A stretch of DNA of 64,000 nt from Streptomyces sp. NRRL F-2664 (GTDB lineage Bacteria > Actinomycetota > Actinomycetes > Streptomycetales > Streptomycetaceae): contig NZ_JOFX01000034.1 in assembly GCF_000719345.1 (NCBI RefSeq), positions 6,830 through 70,829 on the forward strand, given 5' to 3'. Both the position numbers and the translations under genes were made by a program. Below the pieces are notes generated by a model. That model was not told the DNA's origin. It was given only the letters and a program-made list of their open reading frames with translations, and ran no database searches. This document shows, in pieces, positions 17,367-25,145 of the stretch; the first letter of the stretch is position 1, and every line of letters begins with the position of its first letter.

Positions 17367-18545
17367 TCAGTAGACCGGCTTCTCGGGCTCGATCTGGTGG
17401 ACCCAGCCGATGACGCCGCCGCCGACGTGGACGGCGTCCGCGAAGCCTGCGGACTTCAGGACCGCGAGGACTTCCGCACTGCGGACACCCGTCTTGCAGT
17501 GCAAGACGATGCGCTTGTCCTGCGGGAGGTCCTGCAGGGCGGTGCCCATCAGGAACTCGCCCTTCGGGATCAGCTTCGCGCCGGGGATCGAGACGATCTC
17601 GTACTCGTTGACCTCGCGGACGTCGATGATCTCGATCGGCTCGTCCGTGTCGATCCACTCCTTGAGCTGCTTGGGAGTGATCGTGGAGCCGGCGGCCGCC
17701 TCCTGCGCCTCCTCCGACACGACGCCGCAGAAGGCCTCGTAGTCGATGAGCTCCTTGACGGTCGCGTTCGGACCGCAGACCGCGCAGTCGGGGTCCTTGC
17801 GGACCTTGACCTGGCGGTACTGCATCTCCAGGGCGTCGTAGATCATCAGGCGGCCGACGAGCGGCTCGCCGACGCCCGTGAGGACCTTGATGGCCTCGGT
17901 GACCTGGATGGAGCCGATGGACGCGCAAAGCACGCCCAGCACGCCGCCCTCGGCGCAGCTCGGGACCATGCCCGGCGGCGGCGGCTCGGGGTAGAGGCAG
18001 CGGTAGCACGGGCCGTGCTCGGACCAGAAGACCGAGGCCTGGCCGTCGAAGCGGTAGATCGAGCCCCACACGTACGGCTTGTTCAGCAGCACGCACGCGT
18101 CGTTGACGAGGTAGCGCGTGGCGAAGTTGTCCGTGCCGTCGACGATGAGGTCGTACTGGCTGAAGATCTCCATCACGTTCTCGGCCTCGAGCCGCTCTTC
18201 GTGAAGGACCACGTTCACGTACGGATTGATGCCCAGCACGCTGTCCCGGGCGGACTCGGCCTTGGAACGGCCGATGTCCGACTGGCTGTGGATGATCTGG
18301 CGCTGCAGGTTCGACTCGTCGACCTCGTCGAACTCCACGATGCCCAGGGTCCCGACGCCGGCCGCGGCCAGGTACATGAGGGCGGGAGAACCGAGGCCGC
18401 CCGCGCCCACGGCCAGCACCTTCGCGTTCTTCAGGCGCTTCTGGCCGTCCATCCCGACGTCCGGGATGATCAGGTGACGGGAGTACCGACGGACCTCGTC
18501 AACGGTGAGCTCAGCAGCCGGCTCGACCAGGGGTGGCAGCGACAC
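17367..18545 (-). CDS. moeZ: Adenylyltransferase/sulfurtransferase MoeZ
   Basis: MoeZ adenylates the C-terminal glycine of ubiquitin-like sulfur carriers (MoaD, ThiS, CysO and natural-product carriers) and then thiocarboxylates them. The 392-residue protein has an E1-like domain with GAGGLG (47-52), the Arg/Asp pattern around NLQRQ, and two zinc CxxC pairs (Cys 180/183 and 254/257). A C-terminal rhodanese domain has the persulfide cysteine in LHCKTGVRS (Cys 350). The GTG at 18545 gives the standard N-terminus. A SigR-type promoter lies 45 bp upstream and overlaps the stop codon of the preceding gene, so it probably has its own thiol-stress-responsive transcription although it lies 63 bp after the polysaccharide genes. 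Confidence 0.95.
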   Translation of the reverse strand: MSLPPLVEPAAELTVDEVRRYSRHLIIPDVGMDGQKRLKNAKVLAVGAGGLGSPALMYLAAAGVGTLGIVEFDEVDESNLQRQIIHSQSDIGRSKAESARDSVLGINPYVNVVLHEERLEAENVMEIFSQYDLIVDGTDNFATRYLVNDACVLLNKPYVWGSIYRFDGQASVFWSEHGPCYRCLYPEPPPPGMVPSCAEGGVLGVLCASIGSIQVTEAIKVLTGVGEPLVGRLMIYDALEMQYRQVKVRKDPDCAVCGPNATVKELIDYEAFCGVVSEEAQEAAAGSTITPKQLKEWIDTDEPIEIIDVREVNEYEIVSIPGAKLIPKGEFLMGTALQDLPQDKRIVLHCKTGVRSAEVLAVLKSAGFADAVHVGGGVIGWVHQIEPEKPVY

Positions 18546-18589
18546 GGGGACTCCGTAGATTGGTACGACGTAACGGTGGTTCTCTCCGT

Positions 18590-18615
18590 AACACTGCCAC
18601 GCCCGTCTTCATTCC
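18590..18615 (-). promoter_or_regulatory. SigR-type promoter of moeZ
   Basis: On the minus strand GGAAT (18615-18611) and GTT (18592-18590) are separated by exactly 18 bp, the SigR/SigH consensus. The -35 element overlaps the TGA stop of the Spherulin-4 gene. As I recall, moeB/moeZ was among the SigR targets described in S. coelicolor. Confidence 0.7.
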
Positions 18616-19364
18616 AAGACACCTGTCCCGATACGTGAGACGATTTCGTCCCAGTACCCGGGCATGGACGCCCAGGGGTCGCGGCCCCCCGCGGCGCGGC
18701 GGTCGGTGAACCAGATCGTGCCCGCGCCCTGCCAGCGGGCGATCCGCATCGCCTCCTCCAGGTGGGAGCGCGGCACCCCGTGGACGAGGTGGCAGAACCG
18801 CTCCGGGGGATGCTCGGCGGTCCACTCCGCCACCTGCGACCAGCGGTAGTCGGCCCACGCGCCGGAGAAGGTGACCAGCTGGTCGGCGGCCTCCGCGTAG
18901 CCCTCGTACGGGTGGGTGCCGTGCCCGAGCACGATCCGCAGGTCCTCCCCCAGCCCGCGCAGGCTGTCGACGACCCGGCGCACCGAGGCCAGTTCCGCCT
19001 TGTCGGCCGGAGTCCCGGCGAGGTAGAAGCCGCCGACGCCGTACCAGTCGCGGAAGCGGTGGGCGTCGGAGACCAGCTCCCCGAAGGACCGCGCCCCGTC
19101 CCGCATCGCGAGATGCCCGAGGACCGTGCCGCCCGCGCCGTGCAGCTTCACGGCGGCTTCCGTGCAGTGCGGGTCGGGCCGTCCGCCCGGCCCGTCGGCC
19201 ACGTTCAGCACGGCCCAGTGCAGCGGGGTGCCGGGGCGGGTCAGCTCGGCCCACTCCACGGGGGCGAGGAGCGGGTGCGCGTAACCGGGGATGCCCAGCC
19301 CGAGGCGGCCGGCGCCGGTCGCGGCCGACGCCAGGGCCCCCGGCGGAGTGGTCAGATGCGGCAC
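18609..19364 (-). CDS. Spherulin-4 (GH135/Sph3-type) family protein
   Basis: This 251-residue TIM-barrel protein resembles Spherulin-4, a family that includes fungal Sph3 (GH135), which cleaves alpha-1,4-GalNAc in galactosaminogalactan. The match is seen in the N-terminal GLGIPGYAHP, the strand WAVLNVADGPG, the YGVGGFYLAG strand, HGTHPYEGYAE and the FSGAW strand. No signal peptide is visible, so it should be cytoplasmic unless exported otherwise. At the end of the GFYL strand, where active members carry an acidic residue, this protein has Ala-Gly. Its start overlaps the epimerase gene by 13 bp, so the two are translationally coupled. Function is inferred from the family only; it may be a binding protein or an inactive relative. 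Confidence 0.75.
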   Translation of the reverse strand: MPHLTTPPGALASAATGAGRLGLGIPGYAHPLLAPVEWAELTRPGTPLHWAVLNVADGPGGRPDPHCTEAAVKLHGAGGTVLGHLAMRDGARSFGELVSDAHRFRDWYGVGGFYLAGTPADKAELASVRRVVDSLRGLGEDLRIVLGHGTHPYEGYAEAADQLVTFSGAWADYRWSQVAEWTAEHPPERFCHLVHGVPRSHLEEAMRIARWQGAGTIWFTDRRAAGGRDPWASMPGYWDEIVSRIGTGVLE

Positions 19365-20362
19365 GCCGCCTCCATCCAGATGTCCGCCAGAGACTCCTCC
19401 AGGTTGATCCGGGGCCGCCAGCCGAGCCGGTCGCGGGCGGTGCGCACGTCGGCCTGCTGCCAGGCTCCGCAGCCGTCGGGGTACGGGTACGGCTGGGGCG
19501 CCGCCGCGAGCTGCTCCACGGAGGCCTCGGAGCGGGGGGAACCGATGGAGGAGAGTCCGGCCGGCGGGCGGCCGGGGTGCCCGTGCGCCTGCTGCGGGCC
19601 GCCGTGCGGTACGTCGAGCTCGTGCAGGGCCCCTGCGTACCCGGCGACCCGGGCCAGGACCGCGGCGGCGTCGCGCAGCCGGACCGCGCGGCCGGTGCCG
19701 ATGTTCACCACTCCCTGGGCGGCGGACAGCGACGCGGCGTGCACGGCCCGCGCCACGTCCCGTACGTCGACGAAGTCGCGCTGCACGCCGAGCCCGCTGA
19801 GCTTGAGCTCCCCGTCACCGGACTGCATCGCGCGCCGCATGGCCTCGGCGAGCCGGCCGAGCGGCGACCCGGCGGGGGTGCCGGGGCCGACGGGGGAGAA
19901 GATGCGCAGCACGACGGCGTCCAGCCCGGAGCCCAGCACCAGTTCGGTGGCGGCCAGTTTGCTGACGCCGTACGGTCCGCCGGGTCTCGGCACGGCGTCC
20001 TCGGCCGTGGACGACCCGGGCTGGCTGGGCCCGTACTCGGCGGCGCATCCGAGCTGGACGAGCCGGGCCCCGCAGCCGCTGCGGCGCAGCGACTCGCAGA
20101 TCGTCGCGACGGCGACGGTGTTGTGGCGGGTCAGTTCGCGCGCTCCGCCGCGGGTGGCGCCCGCGCAGTTGATGACGACGCCCGGGTGGACGGCGTCGAG
20201 GAAGCGCGTGAGGGCTCCGGGGCTGCCCGTGGCGAGGTCGAAGCGGACGTCGGCGTCGTCGCCGCGGCCGAGCGCGGTGAGCTGGACGGCGGGGTCGGCG
20301 AGCAGCCGGTCGGCGACGTAGCGGCCGAGGTATCCGTTGGCTCCGATCAGCAGCACCCTCAT
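19352..20362 (-). CDS. NAD-dependent epimerase/dehydratase (extended SDR)
   Basis: This is a 336-residue nucleotide-sugar epimerase-type short-chain dehydrogenase. The cofactor loop is IGANGYLGRYV (GxxGxxG) at residues 6-16 and the catalytic YxxxK is YGVSK near residue 130. Members interconvert or oxidise NDP-sugars in the cytosol; UDP-GlcNAc/GalNAc C4-epimerases of this fold (PelX, Uge3) serve Pel and galactosaminogalactan synthesis. Here it lies between the membrane-protein gene and the Spherulin-4 gene, on the same strand as a PelF-like glycosyltransferase, so supplying its sugar nucleotide is the natural guess. AAGGGG lies 7 nt before the ATG. A 132-bp gap precedes it, so it may also have its own promoter. 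Confidence 0.82.
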   Translation of the reverse strand: MRVLLIGANGYLGRYVADRLLADPAVQLTALGRGDDADVRFDLATGSPGALTRFLDAVHPGVVINCAGATRGGARELTRHNTVAVATICESLRRSGCGARLVQLGCAAEYGPSQPGSSTAEDAVPRPGGPYGVSKLAATELVLGSGLDAVVLRIFSPVGPGTPAGSPLGRLAEAMRRAMQSGDGELKLSGLGVQRDFVDVRDVARAVHAASLSAAQGVVNIGTGRAVRLRDAAAVLARVAGYAGALHELDVPHGGPQQAHGHPGRPPAGLSSIGSPRSEASVEQLAAAPQPYPYPDGCGAWQQADVRTARDRLGWRPRINLEESLADIWMEAACRI

Positions 20363-20494
20363 CGCGTGACCCCTTGGTCGGTTGGCTGGCCGGTCATGTC
20401 TGTGTCTCCTTGCGGACGGGTGGGTGGACGGTGGGGCGGGGTACGGGAGTTCGCTTCGGCGTCGGCTCCGAAGGGTGAGTGGTCCGGTGGGACG

Positions 20495-21607
20495 TCAGGG
20501 CCTCGCGTGGGCGGAGGCGCGGGACAGGGCGAGGACGGCGTGAACGAGGAGTACGGCCGCGGCCGCCGCGGCCGCCCCCGGTACGGGGATCAGGGCCAGG
20601 GCGAGTGCGGCGGCGACGGGTCCGCGACGGGATCCGTGCCGCAGCAGGAGCCGGGTCAGGAAGAACAGCAGGGCCAGTGGCACCGCCACCGCCGGCGGTG
20701 TGCCGGTGAGGGCCGCGGCCCCGGCGGCGGCCGCGGCGAAGCAGGCGACGGCTGCGAGGAGCAGGGGCCGGGCCCGGTCGGCGAAGTCCTCCAAAGCGCG
20801 GCTGCCGTCGAGCCTGGCCCGCCCTCCGCCGGCGAACGCGGCGGCGAGCAGGTGCCCGGGGGCGACGGCCAGCGCGAGGGCGACCGCGAGGGGGGTGCCG
20901 TACCGGTACGCGGCCCAGCCGGCGACGGCTGCGGCGAGCAGGTGGGCGAGCCACGGGAACCTCCCCCCGGCGGCGCGGCCCGGCAGGACGAGCGCCGCGA
21001 CGGTGGCGGCCACGGCGGCGGGTCCGGCCCACGTCTGGCCGGCGGCGGCTGCGCCGGCGGCCAGCGCCCCGGGCAGCAGGGCGCAGCCGAGGGTGCGGTA
21101 TGCGGACGGCCCGGCCGGGGGCGCGGCCGGTGCGGCGGCGGGTGCTTCGCCGCGCGGGCTGCGGGCGTACAGCTCCTCGGCGAGGGAGAAGACGTCCCGG
21201 TGCCGGAAGCGGGCGGCGGTGCGGTCGGTGATGCCGTGGGCCTCCAGCCCGGCGGCGATCTCCAGGGGGTCCACGGCCCGCTCGCACAGCTCGCGGTGCC
21301 GGTGCAGCAGCGCCTTGACGGGATCCCCGCCGGTCCGGCGGCGCGCCTGCGGCGTCGCGCCGCGGGCGACCTCGTCCAGGGTGGCGTCGGCGCCCGCGGG
21401 TCGGGGGGCCGGCCGGAGGTCCGGTAACGGTGCCGCACCCGTGCTCACGCCCGACTCCTGCTGCGCACCATCGGGCCGCGCCGCGTCGGCGCCTGCGCCA
21501 CCGGACCGCGGCTCGGTCGCCGACGGGGCACGGGCGGGAGCCGAGGGCGGCACCGGGGCGGATGGCAGCGCCGGCGGGGCCGCGGTGTCGGGGTCGACGG
21601 TGGTCAT
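20495..21607 (-). CDS. Polytopic membrane protein with disordered N-terminus, glycosyltransferase partner
   Basis: I do not recognise a named family. The 370-residue protein begins with about 90 Pro/Ala/Ser-rich residues, then a soluble segment LLHRHRELCERAVDPLEIAAGLEAHGITDRTAARF in which the PelF-linked membrane proteins of Streptomyces have a short helical domain (quoted here only by its ends, residues about 95-135), then 7-8 hydrophobic helices with almost no polar residues. The start ATG overlaps the stop of the upstream glycosyltransferase gene as ATGA, so the two are translationally coupled and probably act together at the membrane. It could be the export or scaffold component of a polysaccharide synthase; it is too short for PelG (about 12 helices). 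Confidence 0.7.
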   Translation of the reverse strand: MTTVDPDTAAPPALPSAPVPPSAPARAPSATEPRSGGAGADAARPDGAQQESGVSTGAAPLPDLRPAPRPAGADATLDEVARGATPQARRRTGGDPVKALLHRHRELCERAVDPLEIAAGLEAHGITDRTAARFRHRDVFSLAEELYARSPRGEAPAAAPAAPPAGPSAYRTLGCALLPGALAAGAAAAGQTWAGPAAVAATVAALVLPGRAAGGRFPWLAHLLAAAVAGWAAYRYGTPLAVALALAVAPGHLLAAAFAGGGRARLDGSRALEDFADRARPLLLAAVACFAAAAAGAAALTGTPPAVAVPLALLFFLTRLLLRHGSRRGPVAAALALALIPVPGAAAAAAAVLLVHAVLALSRASAHARP

Positions 21608-23223
21608 ACGGCGGCCTCCGAGGTCGGGTCCGGTGCGGGCGTGGCCCAGGTCGGGCTGGTCCAGTGGCCGGGCACCCGCGCCTCCGGGGGCCGGGCGAAG
21701 GGGATGCCGCCGTCGGGCCGTTCGGAGCCCTTGGCCAGCAGCCGCAGGTAGATCTCCTGGAAGGCGGTGACGTTCTGCTCGACGGTGAACAGCTCCAGGG
21801 CGCGCGCCCTGGCGGCGGCCCCGAGGCGTTCGGCCCGCTCGGCGTCCCCGAGCAGCGACAGGCAGGCCTCGGCGAGCGCCCGCGGATTGCGCGGCGGGAC
21901 GACGAGACCGGTGCCGCCGATGACCTCGCACACGGCGCCGACATCGGTGGATACGGTGGCGCGCCCGCAGAGCATGGCCTCGGCCAGGGTCACCGGGAAG
22001 CCCTCGATCACGGAGGACAGCACGACGACGCGCCCGCCGGCGTACGCCTGCGCAGCCGTTGGGGCCTCCGGTCCGCCGACCTCCTCGAAGGCGACCGGGT
22101 TCTCCCCGGCGGTGACGCAGTCTGCGGCCTCGTCGGGGAACAGCTGGGCGGCGAGGGAGCGGCAGTCCGCAAGGTAGCCGGGATCCGCGGCCGTGGCGAA
22201 GATCCGCAGCCGGGTGCCCGGTCGGGTCCTGCGGACCTCGGCGAAGGCGTGCAGCAGGGCGACGAGGTCCTTGGCGGGCTCCACCCGGCCGACCCACACC
22301 AGCGTGTCCGGGTCGCCGCGGTCGGCGCCCTCCCCGACGGAGGCGAATCGGTCCGCCTCCATCCCCGGGTGGACCGTCCTCAGCCGGTCGCGGGTGGCGC
22401 CGCAGCGCTCCTGCCAGCGTCGGGCGTGGGCGTTGCCGGGGGTGAGGAAGTCGGCCCGGGTGTAGATCTCGCAGGCCAGCCGCAGGTGGAAGGCGGCGAG
22501 CAGGGCCCGTACCGCGGGACGGGGCTCCTCGGCCCCGCCGGAACCGAGGTGGGCCAGGTAGTGGGCGCGCAACTGGACGCCGTACTCGGTGACCAGCAGC
22601 GGGACCCCGAAGAAGCGTTTGGCCAGCAGGCCGGGGAGGGCTGCCACCCCGCCGGCGGCGGCGTGGCAGACGTCGACGGCTGCGAGGCCCTCGCCGTGGG
22701 CGTTCTCCTCGTACCAGCCGAGGGACAGCGGCCGCAGCATGCGCTCCAGGTCGTCCACGAACTCCAGCAGGTCGGCCACCCGCGCGGCCTGTACGGTGCG
22801 GCTCGCGCCGGGGGCCCGGCAGGCGGCCTCCAGGGCCCGGACCGCGGACTCGGAGCGCAGCGCCGCGTGGAGCCCGCCCTGTTCGCGGGCGAGTCCGGCG
22901 AGCCCGTACAGCCCGGCTGCGAAGGGGTCGGGGGCACCGGCGCAGATCCCGTGGACCAGCTGGGCGAAGCAGTCCGCGAAGCGCCGCCGCTCGCGCCGGG
23001 AGTAGGTCCGCCCGTCGTCGGCGGGGGCCCACAGGGGGGCGGTGCGGACGCGGGTGACGTGCTCGGGCAGGGGGACCCGGGCGCGCTCCTGGTCGGCGCT
23101 GCGGCTCAGCGCGTAGAGCTCGAACTCGTGCTGCGGGAGTCCGCGCACGAGCCGGTCGCACCACAGCCTGGCCTCGCCCGTCGCATACGGATAACCACCT
23201 TCGGTGAGCAGTCCGATCCGCAC
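21604..23223 (-). CDS. PelF-like GT4 glycosyltransferase (DUF3492)
   Basis: This 539-residue cytosolic GT-B glycosyltransferase has the DUF3492 N-terminus typical of PelF, beginning RIGLLTEGGYPYATGE, and a GT4 C-terminal domain with VWVGRVEPAKD and the donor-site EX7E motif EGFPVTLAE. PelF polymerises UDP-activated N-acetylhexosamines into the Pel exopolysaccharide in Gram-negative and some Gram-positive bacteria. The GTG at 23223 is chosen because the family consensus starts exactly there and GGGGG lies about 9 nt upstream; the longer frame adds 88 unrelated residues. It is the first gene of a set ending with the Spherulin-4 protein. The polymer made here is not known. Confidence 0.85.
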   Translation of the reverse strand: MRIGLLTEGGYPYATGEARLWCDRLVRGLPQHEFELYALSRSADQERARVPLPEHVTRVRTAPLWAPADDGRTYSRRERRRFADCFAQLVHGICAGAPDPFAAGLYGLAGLAREQGGLHAALRSESAVRALEAACRAPGASRTVQAARVADLLEFVDDLERMLRPLSLGWYEENAHGEGLAAVDVCHAAAGGVAALPGLLAKRFFGVPLLVTEYGVQLRAHYLAHLGSGGAEEPRPAVRALLAAFHLRLACEIYTRADFLTPGNAHARRWQERCGATRDRLRTVHPGMEADRFASVGEGADRGDPDTLVWVGRVEPAKDLVALLHAFAEVRRTRPGTRLRIFATAADPGYLADCRSLAAQLFPDEAADCVTAGENPVAFEEVGGPEAPTAAQAYAGGRVVVLSSVIEGFPVTLAEAMLCGRATVSTDVGAVCEVIGGTGLVVPPRNPRALAEACLSLLGDAERAERLGAAARARALELFTVEQNVTAFQEIYLRLLAKGSERPDGGIPFARPPEARVPGHWTSPTWATPAPDPTSEAAV

Positions 23224-23703
23224 GAGTGGCACCCCCGATCTTCCGTTCAGGCGGTCTCCGTCGGTCAGGCGACCCGCCGCGGGAGAACTCAAGCGGATGT
23301 GCCGCAGGCGCGGCGGACGGTTGTCCGTCGCGCCACCGGAAGGGGTGAAGAGTCGTAACTTTCCCGTACGGTTCGCGTTCGAGCGCGCTAGAAGTGCGGC
23401 CTCGGAACTGCCGAACTGCGGTGCGGCAGAGGCCCGGTGGCGTGACGTGCGGCGGTCGGCGGCGCGTCCGGGATCGAGTGCCGGCACGGCGGCGGGCAGT
23501 CGGCGGGTGCCCGGGGGGAGCGTGCCCCGCCGGAGCCGCTCTCGCCCCGGCGACGCCGAGGGTCACCCCCGCGTGCGCGGCGAGGGAAGCCCCGCGGCGC
23601 CGGGCGGGCTGCTGTTCCCGCGCCTGCGGGCCGGGGAGCGCCCGGGCGCTGCGGCGTCACGGAGGTCGACGCCCACCCCGCCGACCGCAGACCGGACGTC
23701 TCG
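23224..23703. other. 480-bp intergenic region upstream of the glycosyltransferase gene
   Basis: It separates the glycosyltransferase start from the end of the DUF3152 gene on the same strand, so it should carry the promoter of the polysaccharide genes and a terminator. A locally AT-richer stretch around 23345-23375 is the best promoter location, but no convincing -10/-35 pair or long stem-loop is seen. No credible gene lies in it. Confidence 0.6.
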
Positions 23704-25140
23704 TCAGTTCCCGGGAAACGCCCAGGGGTTGGGCCTGCACTGGATGCCGTCGATGTTCAGGGACTTGGTCTGCTGCTGCATGACCGGGGCGAGCGCGCCC
23801 GGGGTGCTGCAGTTGACGTGGCCGTGACCGAGCCGGTGGCCGACCTCGTGGTTGATGAGCATCTGCCGGTAGGCGAACATCTGGTCCGGGCCGTAGGTCT
23901 CCGAGCCCTGCGCCCACCGGAAGGCGTTGATCATCACGCGCTCGGTCTTCGCCGAGTCGCAGGACACGTTGCCGACGACGGTGTCGAGGCCGGACTTGGC
24001 ACACCAGATCCCGGTGGTGCCGGGGCTGGCGAGGGTGATCACGAAGTCGGACTCCCCTCCCGGGACCCGTTCGAAGGTCTTCGAGCCGCCGTGGCCCCAG
24101 CTGCGGTCGTCGTTGAGGGTGCGGTGGACGGCCTCGGCGAAGAGCTGCGGGTCCAGTCCCAGTCCCTGCTCGACGTCGACCCGGTAGCGCACGATCCTGC
24201 CCTTGCCGGGGGCCTTGGCCACACCGGGCACGGTGTCGAAGGTCCCGGGCCCGGCGAGCTTCGGATCGAAGGGCAGCTGCGCCGCCATCTGCTGTTCGTA
24301 CGTCAGCTCGGGCGCCGGGGCGGGCGCGGCGGCGGAGGGCGCCACGGGCGCGGCCACGCCGCCGTTCGGGGTGGGGCGGCCGTCGGAACGGGAGGCGGCG
24401 GTGTCGCTGCGCTCCTTGTCGGTGGCGGCGGGCGCGCCGGCCCTGGCCTCCTCCGCGTCGCCGTCGAGGTACCCCTGGCCGGCGACGACCACCGCGAGGA
24501 CGGTGGTCACCGCGGCCGCGGCCATGCCGGTGTACGTACGGACCCTGCGGCCGCGCCCGGTGCCGGCGGCGGGCTGTTCGCAGGCGGCGTCGTCGGCCGG
24601 CCGCCGCGGGCCGGGGACCTGGCGGTGGGAACCGGTGGAGGTCAGCGGGTCGGCCCCCGGCGCCGCATCGGGCGTTGTCGAGCGGGGGGCCGGCGGTTCG
24701 AGGGTGACCTGCGGGAAGCCCACGGCGGGTGTGCCGAAGGCCGGGGTGTCCGGGTCCCGTCGCGGGGCGGGGGGCGCGGTGCGCGCCGAGGGGGCCGGTT
24801 CGGCAGCCCGCGGTCGCGGTATCCCGTGCCAGTCGCCGTACACGGCGTCGGGTCCGGCACCCCAGGCGCGACCGGTTTCGTACTGCTGGGGGTGGCCGCC
24901 GGCCCGGGTGGCGGCGGTCGACCGGTCCTGGGAGGCGTATCCCCGGTGGGTGACGGTCGGTTCGGGCCACCCGGCGAACGGGTCGCCGTTGCCGAAGACG
25001 TCGTCGCCGGGCGCGTCGTGGGCGAACGGGTCCCCGTACCCGGCGTGATCCGGCTGCGCCTGCGGGCGCGCTGCGGCGGGCGCCGGCGCCGGAGCTGACT
25101 CCGGAGCGGGCGCCCCGGATTTTCGACTGTGTCGTCCCAC
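23704..25140 (-). CDS. Membrane-anchored DUF3152 protein with metzincin-like zinc motif
   Basis: This 478-residue protein has a long Pro/Gly-rich, probably cytoplasmic N-terminus (about 200 residues), one membrane helix around residue 215 (GMAAAAVTTVLAVVVAG), a disordered linker and an extracellular DUF3152 domain of about 200 residues. That domain contains HEVGHRLGHGH, a full HExxHxxGxxH zinc site as in metzincins, followed by Cys in VNC; four cysteines may form two disulfides. A membrane-bound extracellular metallopeptidase is the natural prediction, but activity is not established as far as I know. The GTG start at 25140 is 5 bp after the alpha/beta hydrolase stop, so they form an operon. 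It matches the Rv3207c position in mycobacteria. Confidence 0.82.
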   Translation of the reverse strand: MGRHSRKSGAPAPESAPAPAPAAARPQAQPDHAGYGDPFAHDAPGDDVFGNGDPFAGWPEPTVTHRGYASQDRSTAATRAGGHPQQYETGRAWGAGPDAVYGDWHGIPRPRAAEPAPSARTAPPAPRRDPDTPAFGTPAVGFPQVTLEPPAPRSTTPDAAPGADPLTSTGSHRQVPGPRRPADDAACEQPAAGTGRGRRVRTYTGMAAAAVTTVLAVVVAGQGYLDGDAEEARAGAPAATDKERSDTAASRSDGRPTPNGGVAAPVAPSAAAPAPAPELTYEQQMAAQLPFDPKLAGPGTFDTVPGVAKAPGKGRIVRYRVDVEQGLGLDPQLFAEAVHRTLNDDRSWGHGGSKTFERVPGGESDFVITLASPGTTGIWCAKSGLDTVVGNVSCDSAKTERVMINAFRWAQGSETYGPDQMFAYRQMLINHEVGHRLGHGHVNCSTPGALAPVMQQQTKSLNIDGIQCRPNPWAFPGN

Positions 25141-25145
25141 GGCCC

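Noticed and set aside
20495..21607. Membrane protein as PelG
   Set aside because: Too short and with too few helices, and no PelG-like sequence is recognisable.
20394..21944. 516-residue Arg/Pro-rich minus-strand frame
   Set aside because: Overlaps the membrane-protein and glycosyltransferase genes in another frame; composition is that of a shadow.
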